From positions 744,001 through 808,000 of the forward strand of contig OY761615.1 in NCBI GenBank assembly GCA_963664845.1: 64,000 nucleotides of DNA, read 5' to 3'. The stretch comes from CAIYTF01 sp963664845 (GTDB lineage Bacteria; Bacteroidota; Ignavibacteria; Ignavibacteriales; Ignavibacteriaceae). A program made the position numbers and the translations under genes. This document shows, piece by piece, positions 8,787 to 17,647 of this stretch (within the stretch, counting starts at the first letter, position 1; every line of letters begins with the position of its first letter). The notes below the pieces were generated by a model. That model was not told the DNA's origin. It worked only from the letters and a program-made list of their open reading frames with translations, and did no database searches.

Positions 8787-9890
8787 TTAATATACCGGGA
8801 TGATCAATTCCATTAACTGCTCAAGCTTTTTGTCAATTGCATCGGGACTGTCGCCGCAAACAGTGACATGCCCCAGCTTCCGTGAAGGCCGTGGTTCTTT
8901 ATCATATAAATGCACATGCGTATCGGGTATTTTCAATACCGGTGCAAGATCAGGAATTTCGCCAATCAAATTTACCATTGCAGAAAATGAGCGTAAATCT
9001 GTGTTGCCAAGCGGCAGGTCAAGAATGGCGCGCAGGTGGTTTTCAAATTGTGAAGTGCAGGCACCATCAATAGTCCAATGGCCTGAGTTATGCACCCGCG
9101 GCGCAAATTCATTTGCAATCAGTTTCCCATTGACTTCAAAAAATTCAATTGCCAGAACTCCCACATAGTCCAGGCCATCCAATAACTTCGCCGCATATTC
9201 TTTTGCAAGTGAGGCCATTTCATGTGCTACATGTCTCGCAGGTGCCCTGCTTGTCAGCAAGATCCCGTTTTTGTGCACGTTCTCCATGAGAGGATAAAAA
9301 GCCGTCTCTCCATTTCTGCTTCGTGCTGCTATTATAGAGAGTTCCCGGGTAAAATTTATTTTCTGTTCCAATATAAGCGGAACACCATTGAACCGGGTGA
9401 ACGAATCACGTATCTCCTCAACAGAGTGGACAATCACCTGTCCTTTTCCATCATAACCAAAACGCCGGGTCTTCAACACAGCCGGAAGACCGGTCACTAT
9501 TTTGGCATTGCTGCAATCATCAATGGAGTCAATCGGATAATATTCAGTGGTGGGAATTCCGAGATCGGAGAAAAATTCCTTTTCCATAAACCGTTCCTGG
9601 GAGATCATCAACGCCTTTGAAGACGGAAACACCGGAACACGTTTTTCCAGATATTCCGCTGTGGCAAGCGCAACATTCTCAAACTCGTAGGTGACCATAT
9701 CAACGTTGTCGGCTAACAATTCAAGGCCAGCCAGGTCATCATATGCATAAGGCAAATGCTCTGCCAGAGCTTTCACCGGAGGATCATCGGCAGGTTCAAT
9801 TGCAGAGAACCGTAATCCGAGAGGTAAGCCCGCCAAAGCAAGCATGCGTCCCAGTTGTCCCCCGCCAAGAATTCCAATCCGTTTCATCAT
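8787..9890 (-). CDS. purK: N5-carboxyaminoimidazole ribonucleotide synthase
   Basis: ATP-grasp enzyme of 367 aa that carboxylates AIR with bicarbonate and ATP to give N5-CAIR in purine synthesis. It begins with the PurK nucleotide-fold signature RIGILGGGQLGRMLALAG. The ATP-grasp core is visible (PAVLKTRRFGYDGKGQ, VPLILEQKINFTRELSIIAAR) and the product-site motif LIANEFAPRVHNSGHWTIDG. The length is normal. The ATG overlaps the purE stop in an ATGA junction (9887-9890), so the two are translationally coupled, matching their consecutive steps. The existence of PurK indicates the two-step PurK/PurE route rather than single-step class II PurE. Confidence 0.95.
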   Translation of the reverse strand: MMKRIGILGGGQLGRMLALAGLPLGLRFSAIEPADDPPVKALAEHLPYAYDDLAGLELLADNVDMVTYEFENVALATAEYLEKRVPVFPSSKALMISQERFMEKEFFSDLGIPTTEYYPIDSIDDCSNAKIVTGLPAVLKTRRFGYDGKGQVIVHSVEEIRDSFTRFNGVPLILEQKINFTRELSIIAARSRNGETAFYPLMENVHKNGILLTSRAPARHVAHEMASLAKEYAAKLLDGLDYVGVLAIEFFEVNGKLIANEFAPRVHNSGHWTIDGACTSQFENHLRAILDLPLGNTDLRSFSAMVNLIGEIPDLAPVLKIPDTHVHLYDKEPRPSRKLGHVTVCGDSPDAIDKKLEQLMELIIPVY

Positions 9891-10378
9891 AGTTTTGTGG
9901 GATCTGAATGTTGCAAGATGTTTTGGGTTTGCGCGAAGCGATATTTCTTGAGGTTGATGTTCACTTCGGGATATTTCAGCGCAAGAATGGAAGCGGCAAA
10001 CAACGCTGCGTTGATGGCTCCTGCTTTCCCGATAGCCATTGACGCAACGGGTATTCCCGAAGGCATCTGTACAATTGAAAGCAGTGAGTCCATTCCACTC
10101 AATGCTTTGGATTCAACGGGCACACCGACAACAGGCAATGTAGTTTTGGCGGCGGTCATGCCCGGCAAATGCGCGGCACCTCCGGCACCGGCAATGATCA
10201 CTTCCAGCCCGCGGTCTTCGGCGCTGTCAGCGTATTCAAAAAGCAGATCGGGTGTGCGGTGCGCGGAAACAATTTTCACTTCATAGGGGATACTGAATTC
10301 AGAAAGCTTTTCCGCGGCATACTGCATGGTATTCCAATCGGATTGTGAGCCCATTATAATACCGACTTTTGGTTGCAT
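9887..10378 (-). CDS. purE: N5-CAIR mutase
   Basis: Class I PurE of 163 aa that rearranges N5-CAIR to CAIR. Signatures are GIIMGSQSDWNTM near the N-terminus, with the substrate-binding Ser-Asp, VSAHRTPD with the catalytic His, AGAGGAAHLPGM and VGVPVESKALSGMDSLLSIVQMP. It is first in the purE-purK pair and is preceded by AGAAGGACAACAATG, a strong ribosome site. It is divergent from guaB across a 260-bp region that must contain both promoters. Confidence 0.95.
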   Translation of the reverse strand: MQPKVGIIMGSQSDWNTMQYAAEKLSEFSIPYEVKIVSAHRTPDLLFEYADSAEDRGLEVIIAGAGGAAHLPGMTAAKTTLPVVGVPVESKALSGMDSLLSIVQMPSGIPVASMAIGKAGAINAALFAASILALKYPEVNINLKKYRFAQTQNILQHSDPTKL

Positions 10379-10639
10379 TGTTGTCCTTCTCAGGTAAAAT
10401 AATTTCTTATAAGAGCGGTAGCATCCATAATACTAATTTATTATATAATTAAATTAAGGAATTCACGCAATATTTCATGCAAAAATTTGCCTCCTTTGCA
10501 ATAATTTATTAGTCAAACAGTAACAAATATTTAATAAAAAAAGGTTTCATAGTTCCCCGAATATCCGCATATTTAAGTCCAACGAATTATACTTCTCCCC
10601 GGAACATTATAACATTTGTCAGTTAACAGGACTAACTAC
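10379..10639. promoter_or_regulatory. Divergent purEK / guaB control region
   Basis: This AT-rich 261-bp gap between two oppositely transcribed purine genes must hold the promoters for both. I see no convincing TAnnTTTG element on either side, no operator palindrome and no riboswitch-like conserved core. Confidence 0.4.
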
Positions 10640-12127
10640 ATGGCCAGAAAAATTATACTTGAACCCTCCCGCACCCTAATGGAATTTCGCCTCCTGCCCA
10701 ACCTTACGTCGTCGAACTCCGCTATGGACAAAATTTCATTAAAGACGCCGCTCGTTTATTCACCCGCAAATAAACTGCAATACCATATCAATATCCCCAT
10801 TGTGTCAGCCGCCATGCAATCGGTATCCGGTGTTCAGATGGGTATTGAACTGGCCAAATTGGGTGGTATGGCATTCCTTTTCTGCTCGCAAACCATAGAG
10901 GAGCAGTCTGCAATGTTAAAGGCGATAAAAAGTCATAAAGCGGGATTTGTGACCCCCGCAACCGTTGGACCCGATATGCCCATTCCTGAACTCCAGGCAT
11001 TGCGCGTGAAGACCCGATTCAACGTCTTCCCGATCGTTGATCCTGAGCACAGACTCCTGGGCATCATCACCCGAAATGATTTTGACCCTACCCTGCATGC
11101 TCATCTCAGCGTCAGTGACCGCATGATAAACAAAGACCATCTCATAGTCGGCGTCAACATCACCAGCCTAAAAACTGCGAACAATATCCTTATGGAGAGT
11201 CACCAGTCGGTTCTTCCTATTGTTGACGAAAACGACCGGCTCCTGCATCTGGTGTTTCGCAAAGACATTGAAGACCATCTTAATAATCCTCTGCAGGTAG
11301 TAGATAATAGGAAACGCCTGTTGACCGCAGCGGCAATAAACACGCATGACTACCGCGAACGCGCGGATGAGCTTGCAAAGAACGGAGTAGACGTCCTTTG
11401 CATAGATTCGTCAGACGGATTCACTGAATATCAAAAGAACACCATCGAATGGCTTTCGGCAAATCATCCAGAGATACCGGTGATCGGTGGAAACATTGTG
11501 ACGGCCGAGGGATTCCGCTATCTGGTCGAATGCGGTGCCAAAGCCATAAAAGTAGGCATGGGCAGCGGCTCCATCTGCATCACCCAGGAACAAAAAGGCA
11601 CGGGCAGAGGTTTGGCTACGGCCATTATCAAAGTCAATGAAGAGCGGAACAAGTACTTTGCAGAAACCGGCAAATATATGCCGGTGATAGCAGACGGCGG
11701 AATAGTAAGCTCCAAAGATCTGGTGATAGCACTGGCACTGGGCGCTGACTATGTTATGATGGGAAGATACTTTGCCCGCACGGAAGAGTCTCCCGGAGAG
11801 AAAGTTACCATCAACAACCGCATTATGAAGCCCTATTGGGGTGAAGGATCAAACCGTGCCCGGGAATGGCAACAAAAGCGCTATAACCAAGCCTCTTTTG
11901 CAGAGGGTGTGGAAGGATTTGTTGAGTACGCGGGTAAACTGAAGGATAACATAGAAACGACCATTTCGAAGATCAAATCCACGTTCTCAACGTGCGGTGT
12001 TTCAACGATTACGGAATTACACGAAAAAGCCGAACTGGAGTTGGTTTCCTCGTTATCCATACGGGAAGGCAAAGTGCACGATGTGTTTGTGCCGCAGGAT
12101 ACTGAACTGACGGGAGATAATAATTAG
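10640..12127 (+). CDS. guaB: IMP dehydrogenase, divergent Tritrichomonas-like type
   Basis: Oxidises IMP to XMP with NAD+, the committed step to GMP. It has 495 aa. The TIM barrel is interrupted at ~110-230 by a CBS pair (HRLLGIITRNDF, DRLLHLVFRKDI). The catalytic Cys lies in GMGSGSICITQEQKGTGRG and the monophosphate site in PVIADGGI. The mobile flap reads MKPYWGEGSNRAREWQ. Several stretches (SAAMQSVSG, VLCIDSSDGF, ERNKYF, GRYFARTEESP, YWGEGS-RAR-WQ, YAGKLKDN, LVSSLSI-EG--HDV) match my recollection of the Tritrichomonas foetus enzyme better than E. coli or Bacillus GuaB. The ATG at 10640 follows ACAGGA; an upstream TTG at 10616 is less likely. guaA lies 190 bp downstream. Confidence 0.93.
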   Translation: MARKIILEPSRTLMEFRLLPNLTSSNSAMDKISLKTPLVYSPANKLQYHINIPIVSAAMQSVSGVQMGIELAKLGGMAFLFCSQTIEEQSAMLKAIKSHKAGFVTPATVGPDMPIPELQALRVKTRFNVFPIVDPEHRLLGIITRNDFDPTLHAHLSVSDRMINKDHLIVGVNITSLKTANNILMESHQSVLPIVDENDRLLHLVFRKDIEDHLNNPLQVVDNRKRLLTAAAINTHDYRERADELAKNGVDVLCIDSSDGFTEYQKNTIEWLSANHPEIPVIGGNIVTAEGFRYLVECGAKAIKVGMGSGSICITQEQKGTGRGLATAIIKVNEERNKYFAETGKYMPVIADGGIVSSKDLVIALALGADYVMMGRYFARTEESPGEKVTINNRIMKPYWGEGSNRAREWQQKRYNQASFAEGVEGFVEYAGKLKDNIETTISKIKSTFSTCGVSTITELHEKAELELVSSLSIREGKVHDVFVPQDTELTGDNN

Positions 12128-12317
12128 CAGTATAATGTTTTAGCTCTGCGACTTCTTTGCGACCTTAGCGTTTACTTCGACTTTTTTTTTACCACAGAGC
12201 ACGCAAAGAAGTCGCAAAGATCGCAAAGTCATCATGCACAATTTATAAATAGTGTTGGAATGAGTTTAACCGAAAAGGTCAACTTTCTAAATCAAATTTT
12301 GGAACAATAATAGCGAC
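12128..12317. repeat. guaB-guaA spacer with a 15-bp inverted repeat
   Basis: TGCGACTTCTTTGCG (12148-12162) and its exact complement CGCAAAGAAGTCGCA (12202-12216) flank a segment with a run of ten T. Sequences of this CGCAAAGAAGTCGCAAAG type recur as intergenic repeats in related bacteria. It could attenuate guaB to guaA read-through, but it lacks a T-run directly after the second arm. Confidence 0.55.
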
Positions 12318-14105
12318 ATGAAAAAAATAGTAATAGTAGATTTTGGCGGTCAATATACTCACATGATAGCCCGCCGGGTGCGTGAATGCAAAGTATACAG
12401 CGAGATAGTTCATCCTGAACGTTTCGTCCCTGATGAAAACACAGCGGGTATTATTTTCTCCGGCAGTCCGAAATCGGTGACTGACGAGAGTATGACCTCG
12501 GTAAAATTCGATATCTCGAAACTCAACGTTCCCCTGCTCGGCATCTGTTACGGGCATCAGCTTATTGCCCGCCTGTTTGGCGGCAAAATTGAATCACACC
12601 AGTTCCGGGAATACGGCAACGTTGATATACTCCTATTCGAAAACGCAAACCTTTTCAAGGGACTCGAGGAAAATCAGACTGTATGGATGAGTCACGGTGA
12701 CAGCGTTGTGCAACTGCCCGAAAACTTTGAAGTGACTGCCTCTTCCACTTCTACGCCTGTGTGTGCATTTCAAGACATCTCAAGGAAAATCTTCGGCGTG
12801 CAGTTCCATCCGGAAGTAAGCCACACGAAGAATGGTCAGAAAGTAATAGAGAATTTCATTTCGCTATGCGGAATTGGGGCAGAATGGGCTGTGGAAAATT
12901 ATATTGATACACTGCTTGATTCCATTCGCAGCGAATCAGCCGGCAAGAATCTTCTTATTCTGATCTCCGGCGGTGTAGATTCCCTTGTAGCGCTTGCGCT
13001 CTGCGCACGGGCAGTGGGAACAGAACGCATTGTTGCATTGCATGTGGACACGGGGCTTATGCGGTATGAGGAATCCAAAGCGGTGATGACATTTCTTCAC
13101 GAGCTTGGTTTGGCAAATGCGCAGTTGATCGATGCATCGGATAAATTTCTTGGCAAGTTAAAGGAAGTTACCGAGCCGGAAGAAAAAAGAAAGATCATAG
13201 GCGCAGCATTCGTCGAAACCATGCATGAATTCCTGGCTTCTCATTCATCAGAACTGACAAAGTGGATGCTGGTGCAGGGCACTATTTATCCGGATACCAT
13301 CGAAAGTGGCGGAACCGAATTTGCCGGCGCGATAAAAACGCATCATAACCGCGTTCCGGAGATTGAGCAGATGATTGCCGAGGGAAGTGTTATTGAACCG
13401 CTTAAGGAATTCTATAAAGATGAAGTCCGCCTGTTGGGACGCCAGTTGGGCCTGCCACATGAGCTGGTTGACCGTAGACCCTTCCCGGGGCCCGGACTCG
13501 CGATACGAATTCTGGCTACTGAAGGGGCAGACAAACTTTCTCCCGAAGAGACAATGCAAGCGTACATGTTCTCAAAGCAAAAAGAATTTGAATCAATTAT
13601 TCTTCCGATCAAGAGCGTTGGTGTCCAGGGCGATGACCGGACATACCGCCATCCCCTGCTGGTGTGGCAGGAATCCGGCACACGTTTCCAATGGTCGAAG
13701 ATCAAATCGTTTGCAAGTCTTGCTGTTAATTTGCAGTCAACCATAAACCGCGTAATCTGGTCACTGTATCCTGTGACAGAAACACTTAGCGTCAGGCCTC
13801 TCTTTATTGATAAACGCAGTGTTGAGTTGTTGCAATTGGTGGATAACATTGTTGCGGAAAAAACCGCGGATATCGCAGATATCTGGCAGTTGCCCGTTGT
13901 AAGTTTACCGATTTTCACGCCGGATGGCAAACAATGTTTTGTTCTCCGCCCCATTGTATCCGCAGATGCAATGACCGCCGATGTATATGAAATGGATTTC
14001 GCCTTGCTGGAAGAAATAATAACCGAGGTGCAAAAAATTGAAGGCGTTGGATATATCTTTTATGACGTAACCACCAAGCCACCGGCGACTATTGAATGGG
14101 AATAA
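12318..14105 (+). CDS. guaA: GMP synthase (glutamine-hydrolysing), long form
   Basis: Converts XMP to GMP using ATP and glutamine. Residues 1-185 are a class I glutaminase with the triad Cys77 (GICYGHQL), His164 and Glu166 (GVQFHPEV). Residues ~190-400 are the ATP-pyrophosphatase, with P-loop ISGGVDS at 216-222. The C-terminal dimerisation part begins at VGVQGDDRTY and ends KPPATIEWE. At 595 aa it is ~70-80 residues longer than typical bacterial GuaA (~510-525), and the extra material sits in this C-terminal part. The LPIKSVGVQGD-R-Y start and the following region resemble the larger eukaryotic enzyme. It probably shares expression with guaB. Confidence 0.94.
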   Translation: MKKIVIVDFGGQYTHMIARRVRECKVYSEIVHPERFVPDENTAGIIFSGSPKSVTDESMTSVKFDISKLNVPLLGICYGHQLIARLFGGKIESHQFREYGNVDILLFENANLFKGLEENQTVWMSHGDSVVQLPENFEVTASSTSTPVCAFQDISRKIFGVQFHPEVSHTKNGQKVIENFISLCGIGAEWAVENYIDTLLDSIRSESAGKNLLILISGGVDSLVALALCARAVGTERIVALHVDTGLMRYEESKAVMTFLHELGLANAQLIDASDKFLGKLKEVTEPEEKRKIIGAAFVETMHEFLASHSSELTKWMLVQGTIYPDTIESGGTEFAGAIKTHHNRVPEIEQMIAEGSVIEPLKEFYKDEVRLLGRQLGLPHELVDRRPFPGPGLAIRILATEGADKLSPEETMQAYMFSKQKEFESIILPIKSVGVQGDDRTYRHPLLVWQESGTRFQWSKIKSFASLAVNLQSTINRVIWSLYPVTETLSVRPLFIDKRSVELLQLVDNIVAEKTADIADIWQLPVVSLPIFTPDGKQCFVLRPIVSADAMTADVYEMDFALLEEIITEVQKIEGVGYIFYDVTTKPPATIEWE

Positions 14106-14327
14106 TATAAAATTGTCTCCGATACAGATCGAATAAGACAGATTCCCGCTCAATATGATCGCACAGACGTAAACTTAAAATGATGTTTTAGTAAGCTGCC
14201 TTCAGCACCTCTATATGAGCCTGTATTAAAAAATATACGGGTGCGTGGATGACACGGATTTGAACTGATTTCTACGGATAGAAAATTAAATTTTGAGGTT
14301 TGAGACAGCCTACAATTGTTATCGGCC
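14106..14327. other. Convergent guaA / purF gap with a repeat fragment
   Basis: This 222-bp stretch contains GGATGACACGGATTTGAAC and a following ACGGAT, a pattern that recurs between genes in related bacteria and reappears in degenerate inverted form near 37390-37420. Short complementary arms GGGTGCGTG and CACGCACCC link it to the 3' end of purF. No coding frame is credible. Confidence 0.3.
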
Positions 14328-15764
14328 TTAACACGCACCCTGCGTGCTCTCCCTTCGTTCTTCTTCTATCTGCTTCAGATAATCCATCGATTTCTCGATC
14401 GGGTAATTCCCGTCGAAACAGGCATAGCAAAACTGTTCATCTTTGTACAGCTCTTTCAGATCTTCCAATGACTGATAGATCAGCGCATCAACGCCGAGAT
14501 AATCGGCAATCTCTTCGACCGTGTTGCGTCCGATCAATTCAGAACTTATGGCCATATCAATACCGTAAATACAAGGCGACTTAATTGGCGGAGCTGCAGA
14601 AACAAAATATATTTCCTTCGCACCCGCATTTCGCAGCAACGTCACAATATTCTTTGAGGTTGTACCCCGCACAATCGAATCATCAACAACTACCACTTTT
14701 TTGCCCTCAATCAGGTGTTTGATGGGATTGAGCTTAAGCCGTGCGGCTGCCTCCCGCTCCACCTGTGACGATAGGATAAAGCTCCTGCCGATGTGATTAT
14801 TCTTTGCCAATCCGCGGCGGTAAGGAACATCAAGTTCCTCTGCCAGTTCAGTTGCAAAAAAATACGCTGATGAGGGTACATCAATAACAATATCAGGCTG
14901 CAAACCAGCAGCACGTATTTTTTTTGCAAGCAGTTTTCCCATTTTCATTCGTTCTGTTGCAACCAGACGATGCTGCAAAATGGAATCTTCACGTGCAAAA
15001 TAGATGTATTCAAAGATGCAGAAAGTGCGCTTTTTCTGCACACATATTTTCCGGTGTATCTGATTATTATTATCGATAAAAACGGCTTCGCCCGGTTTCA
15101 CATCGTCCATGAGTTCATACCCGAGAAAATCGAAACAGGTTGATTCGGATGCAAAGCCATACACATAGCCGGTTTCCGTTTTTTTTCTGCCCACTGCAAG
15201 CGGCCTTATGCCGTTGGGATCAGTGAACGCTAGCAGTCCACGGTTCGCGATAAGGGAAATGGTGGAATAGGCACCAATTGCCTCCTGTTGCGTGGACGTG
15301 ACCGCATCAAATATGTCTTCAACGGCAAGATTGTTCAGATTCTTTTTTGCCAGATAAGAAGCAAACGTATAGAGAATAAGTTCAAGGTCGTTGGTGGTTT
15401 CCAGCAGGTAGTGATTCCGTTCGTTGAGCGATTTCCTCAACTCTTCAAAATTGATGATGTTTCCGTTGTGTATCATCGCTATGCCGAAAGGAAAATTGCT
15501 GGTGAATGGTTGGGCATTCAGCAGATTGTCGCCGCCCTGCGTTGCATAGCGCACATGCCCAAGACCAACGCGCCCCTTCATGGGTGCCGCATTCTGCTGA
15601 TTAAACACGTTGGCTATCAGCCCAAGCCCTTTGGTCACGTGAAAAATGTTGTCGAAGGTTGCAATGCCACATGCGCTTTGTCCACGATGTTGCAGTGCCG
15701 AAAGCCCGAACAACAGATCGTTGATTACATCAGTTTCGCTTGAAATTCCAATAATGCCACACAT
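14328..15764 (-). CDS. purF: Amidophosphoribosyltransferase
   Basis: Catalyses the first committed purine step, PRPP plus glutamine to phosphoribosylamine. It starts M-C-G-I-I-G, so Cys2 becomes the N-terminal nucleophile of the class II glutaminase after Met removal and there is no propeptide. The PRPP loop VVVVDDSIVRGTTS lies near residue 350. Four cysteines in FCIFEYIYFARED, SPCIYGID and CYACFDGNYP match the positions that bind a 4Fe-4S cluster in the Bacillus-type enzyme, so an iron-sulfur form is likely. At 478 aa the length is normal. It is last in a run of seven purine genes, 5 bp after purN. Confidence 0.95.
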   Translation of the reverse strand: MCGIIGISSETDVINDLLFGLSALQHRGQSACGIATFDNIFHVTKGLGLIANVFNQQNAAPMKGRVGLGHVRYATQGGDNLLNAQPFTSNFPFGIAMIHNGNIINFEELRKSLNERNHYLLETTNDLELILYTFASYLAKKNLNNLAVEDIFDAVTSTQQEAIGAYSTISLIANRGLLAFTDPNGIRPLAVGRKKTETGYVYGFASESTCFDFLGYELMDDVKPGEAVFIDNNNQIHRKICVQKKRTFCIFEYIYFAREDSILQHRLVATERMKMGKLLAKKIRAAGLQPDIVIDVPSSAYFFATELAEELDVPYRRGLAKNNHIGRSFILSSQVEREAAARLKLNPIKHLIEGKKVVVVDDSIVRGTTSKNIVTLLRNAGAKEIYFVSAAPPIKSPCIYGIDMAISSELIGRNTVEEIADYLGVDALIYQSLEDLKELYKDEQFCYACFDGNYPIEKSMDYLKQIEEERRESTQGAC

Positions 15765-15769
15765 AAAAT

Positions 15770-16363
15770 TTATTTCTTATCCGATAATTTTGCTGTAAAA
15801 AGCGAAGCGAGCGCTTCACTGTAAAAACTGTTCTCGATAGCCAATCCTTTTGCGGTAACCTCGTCAAGAGACGAGAGTCCGCTGAGGTCTACTTCCTTTT
15901 GCATAATAATTTTTCCGGTGTCAACTCCCTCATCAACAAAATGTACTGTGATCTTTGTCTTCGTGAGCCCTTTGGTAAATGCCCATTCATATCCATGCAA
16001 TCCCTGAAAAGCTTTGGTATCCGCCGGATGAATGTTCACAATTCTGTTTTGGAATGCTTTAATGAACAGCGGGGACAATATCCTGTTAAAGCCTGCCAGC
16101 ACAATAAAATCGATATCCAGTCCACGCAGTTTGGCAAGTACCGCTTGTTCAAATTGCGCTCTGGTTTTCCCCTTCGATTCCACAACCAGCGTAGGTACAC
16201 CAAGTGCACGTGCAATGGAAAGCCCGACTGCTTCCGGCTTATTTGCAAGCACCACTATTGGTTTGCACAAGTCCTTTAAAACCCCAGACCTGCAATTCCT
16301 GATTATTGCTTCCATATTCGTACCGCGACCCGAAATAAACAGAGCAATACTTATCTTTTTCAC
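15770..16363 (-). CDS. purN: Phosphoribosylglycinamide formyltransferase
   Basis: Transfers formyl from 10-formyl-THF to GAR. It has 197 aa. The start is the GTG at 16363, which overlaps the purD stop (GTGA) and follows AGGGAGCC; an in-frame ATG 20 codons upstream would lie inside purD. Motifs include ISGRGTNMEA near the N-terminus, VLAGFNRILSP, the catalytic Asn and His in VNIHPADTKAFQG, and the catalytic Asp in VHFVDEGVDTG. The formate-dependent PurT is not seen, so this is the only GAR transformylase in the window. Confidence 0.94.
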   Translation of the reverse strand: MKKISIALFISGRGTNMEAIIRNCRSGVLKDLCKPIVVLANKPEAVGLSIARALGVPTLVVESKGKTRAQFEQAVLAKLRGLDIDFIVLAGFNRILSPLFIKAFQNRIVNIHPADTKAFQGLHGYEWAFTKGLTKTKITVHFVDEGVDTGKIIMQKEVDLSGLSSLDEVTAKGLAIENSFYSEALASLFTAKLSDKK

Positions 16364-17622
16364 CGGTTCCGGCTCCCTATATCTTTGCGATAAAACATAT
16401 CCTTGAAGCTGATGTTTGCACAAGTGCTGTATGCTTTTTTCTGTGCAATGGCAAACTCCGTATCAGCAGCAACAACGGAGAGCACCCGTCCACCTGCCGT
16501 GATCAGGTTTTCATCCGCATCCCGTTTAACTGCTGAATAAAAAACGAGCACATCACCGGGAACATCTTCAGATCCCCTGATCTTATAGCCGGTCACATAG
16601 CTTCCCGGATAACCGCCAGAAACTAAAGCAACAGTAACATATTGTTGCTCACTAAATTCCCAGGAAACATCTTCAAGCGTTCCGTCCAGTGTTTTGAAAA
16701 TTGCATCAAGGAGATCGCTTTTGAGTGAAGGCAACAATACCTGGGTTTCAGGATCACCCATTCTGACATTGTATTCAAGTAAGTAAGGAATGTTTTCCTG
16801 GATAAGGATGCCAAAATAAATGAATCCTTTATAATCCAATGCCTCCTTCTTAATTCCCTCAAGCGTTGGTTCGACTATGAGTTCCCTTATTTTTGCAAAC
16901 AATTCAGCGGTACATTGTTTAACGGGAGAATATGCGCCCATACCGCCGGTATTGGGTCCTCTATCACCATCAAGCAGCCGCTTATGATCTTGTGAAGGCT
17001 GAAAGAACTTTATGGATCTACCGTCAGTGATTGCAATAATCGAAATTTCAGGGCCCTCAAGAAGTTCTTCAATCACTACCGAACCTTTCGCGCCATATGT
17101 TATCCAATAGTCATCGATGGCAGCATTAATTTCCTTATGATCGTTGCAAACAAAAACACCTTTACCCGCGGCAAGACCATCGAATTTAAGGACAACCTTG
17201 TAGCCAAACGAGAGCATGGCCTTATATATTTCCTCCTTCGATGCAGGAGCTTCAATCACTTTATATTTTGCTGTTGAGACACCGTAGCGTTGCATAAAAT
17301 CTTTAGCCCATGACTTTGAACCTTCCAACCGGGCGGCGCTTTTGGTTGGACCAAAAACTGCGATACCTTCCGACCGGAACTGATCAACAATCCCCTTGGT
17401 AAGAGGTACTTCCGGGCCTATCACCGCAAGCGCTATGTCGTTGGTTTTGCACCAGGCAATGAGCGATGGAAGATCGTCAGTGTTAAGCGCGATGCTGTTG
17501 GGGATGCCGCCGTTGCCGGGGATTGTATACACCTTGCCTACAAGAGCCGATTGTGAAAGTTTCCATGAAAGCGCATGTTCCCGCCCTCCTGAACCAATTA
17601 CTGCAATATTACTTTTTTTCAT
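16360..17622 (-). CDS. purD: Phosphoribosylamine-glycine ligase
   Basis: ATP-grasp ligase joining phosphoribosylamine and glycine to give GAR. Signatures are IAVIGSGGREHALSWKL at the N-terminus, IGPEVPLTKGIVDQF, the ATP-grasp KFDGLAAGKGVFVC, and DGDRGPNTGGMGAYSP. At 420 aa the length is usual for a monofunctional PurD. It sits between purC (25-bp gap) and purN (4-bp overlap) in the purM-L-Q-C-D-N-F run. Ribosome-site support is weak, so expression may rely on coupling with purC. Confidence 0.95.
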   Translation of the reverse strand: MKKSNIAVIGSGGREHALSWKLSQSALVGKVYTIPGNGGIPNSIALNTDDLPSLIAWCKTNDIALAVIGPEVPLTKGIVDQFRSEGIAVFGPTKSAARLEGSKSWAKDFMQRYGVSTAKYKVIEAPASKEEIYKAMLSFGYKVVLKFDGLAAGKGVFVCNDHKEINAAIDDYWITYGAKGSVVIEELLEGPEISIIAITDGRSIKFFQPSQDHKRLLDGDRGPNTGGMGAYSPVKQCTAELFAKIRELIVEPTLEGIKKEALDYKGFIYFGILIQENIPYLLEYNVRMGDPETQVLLPSLKSDLLDAIFKTLDGTLEDVSWEFSEQQYVTVALVSGGYPGSYVTGYKIRGSEDVPGDVLVFYSAVKRDADENLITAGGRVLSVVAADTEFAIAQKKAYSTCANISFKDMFYRKDIGSRNR

Positions 17623-17647
17623 CTGCTGTCATAATTTCTGAATAATG

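Noticed and set aside
8384..8790. Short plus-strand frames in the gap before purK
   Set aside because: They fall within a dispersed non-coding repeat also found at 45292-45454.
10379..10639. Purine riboswitch or PurR operator before purE or guaB
   Set aside because: No conserved core helices or palindromic operator can be seen.
12148..12216. Rho-independent terminator after guaB
   Set aside because: The T-run lies in the loop rather than after the second arm.
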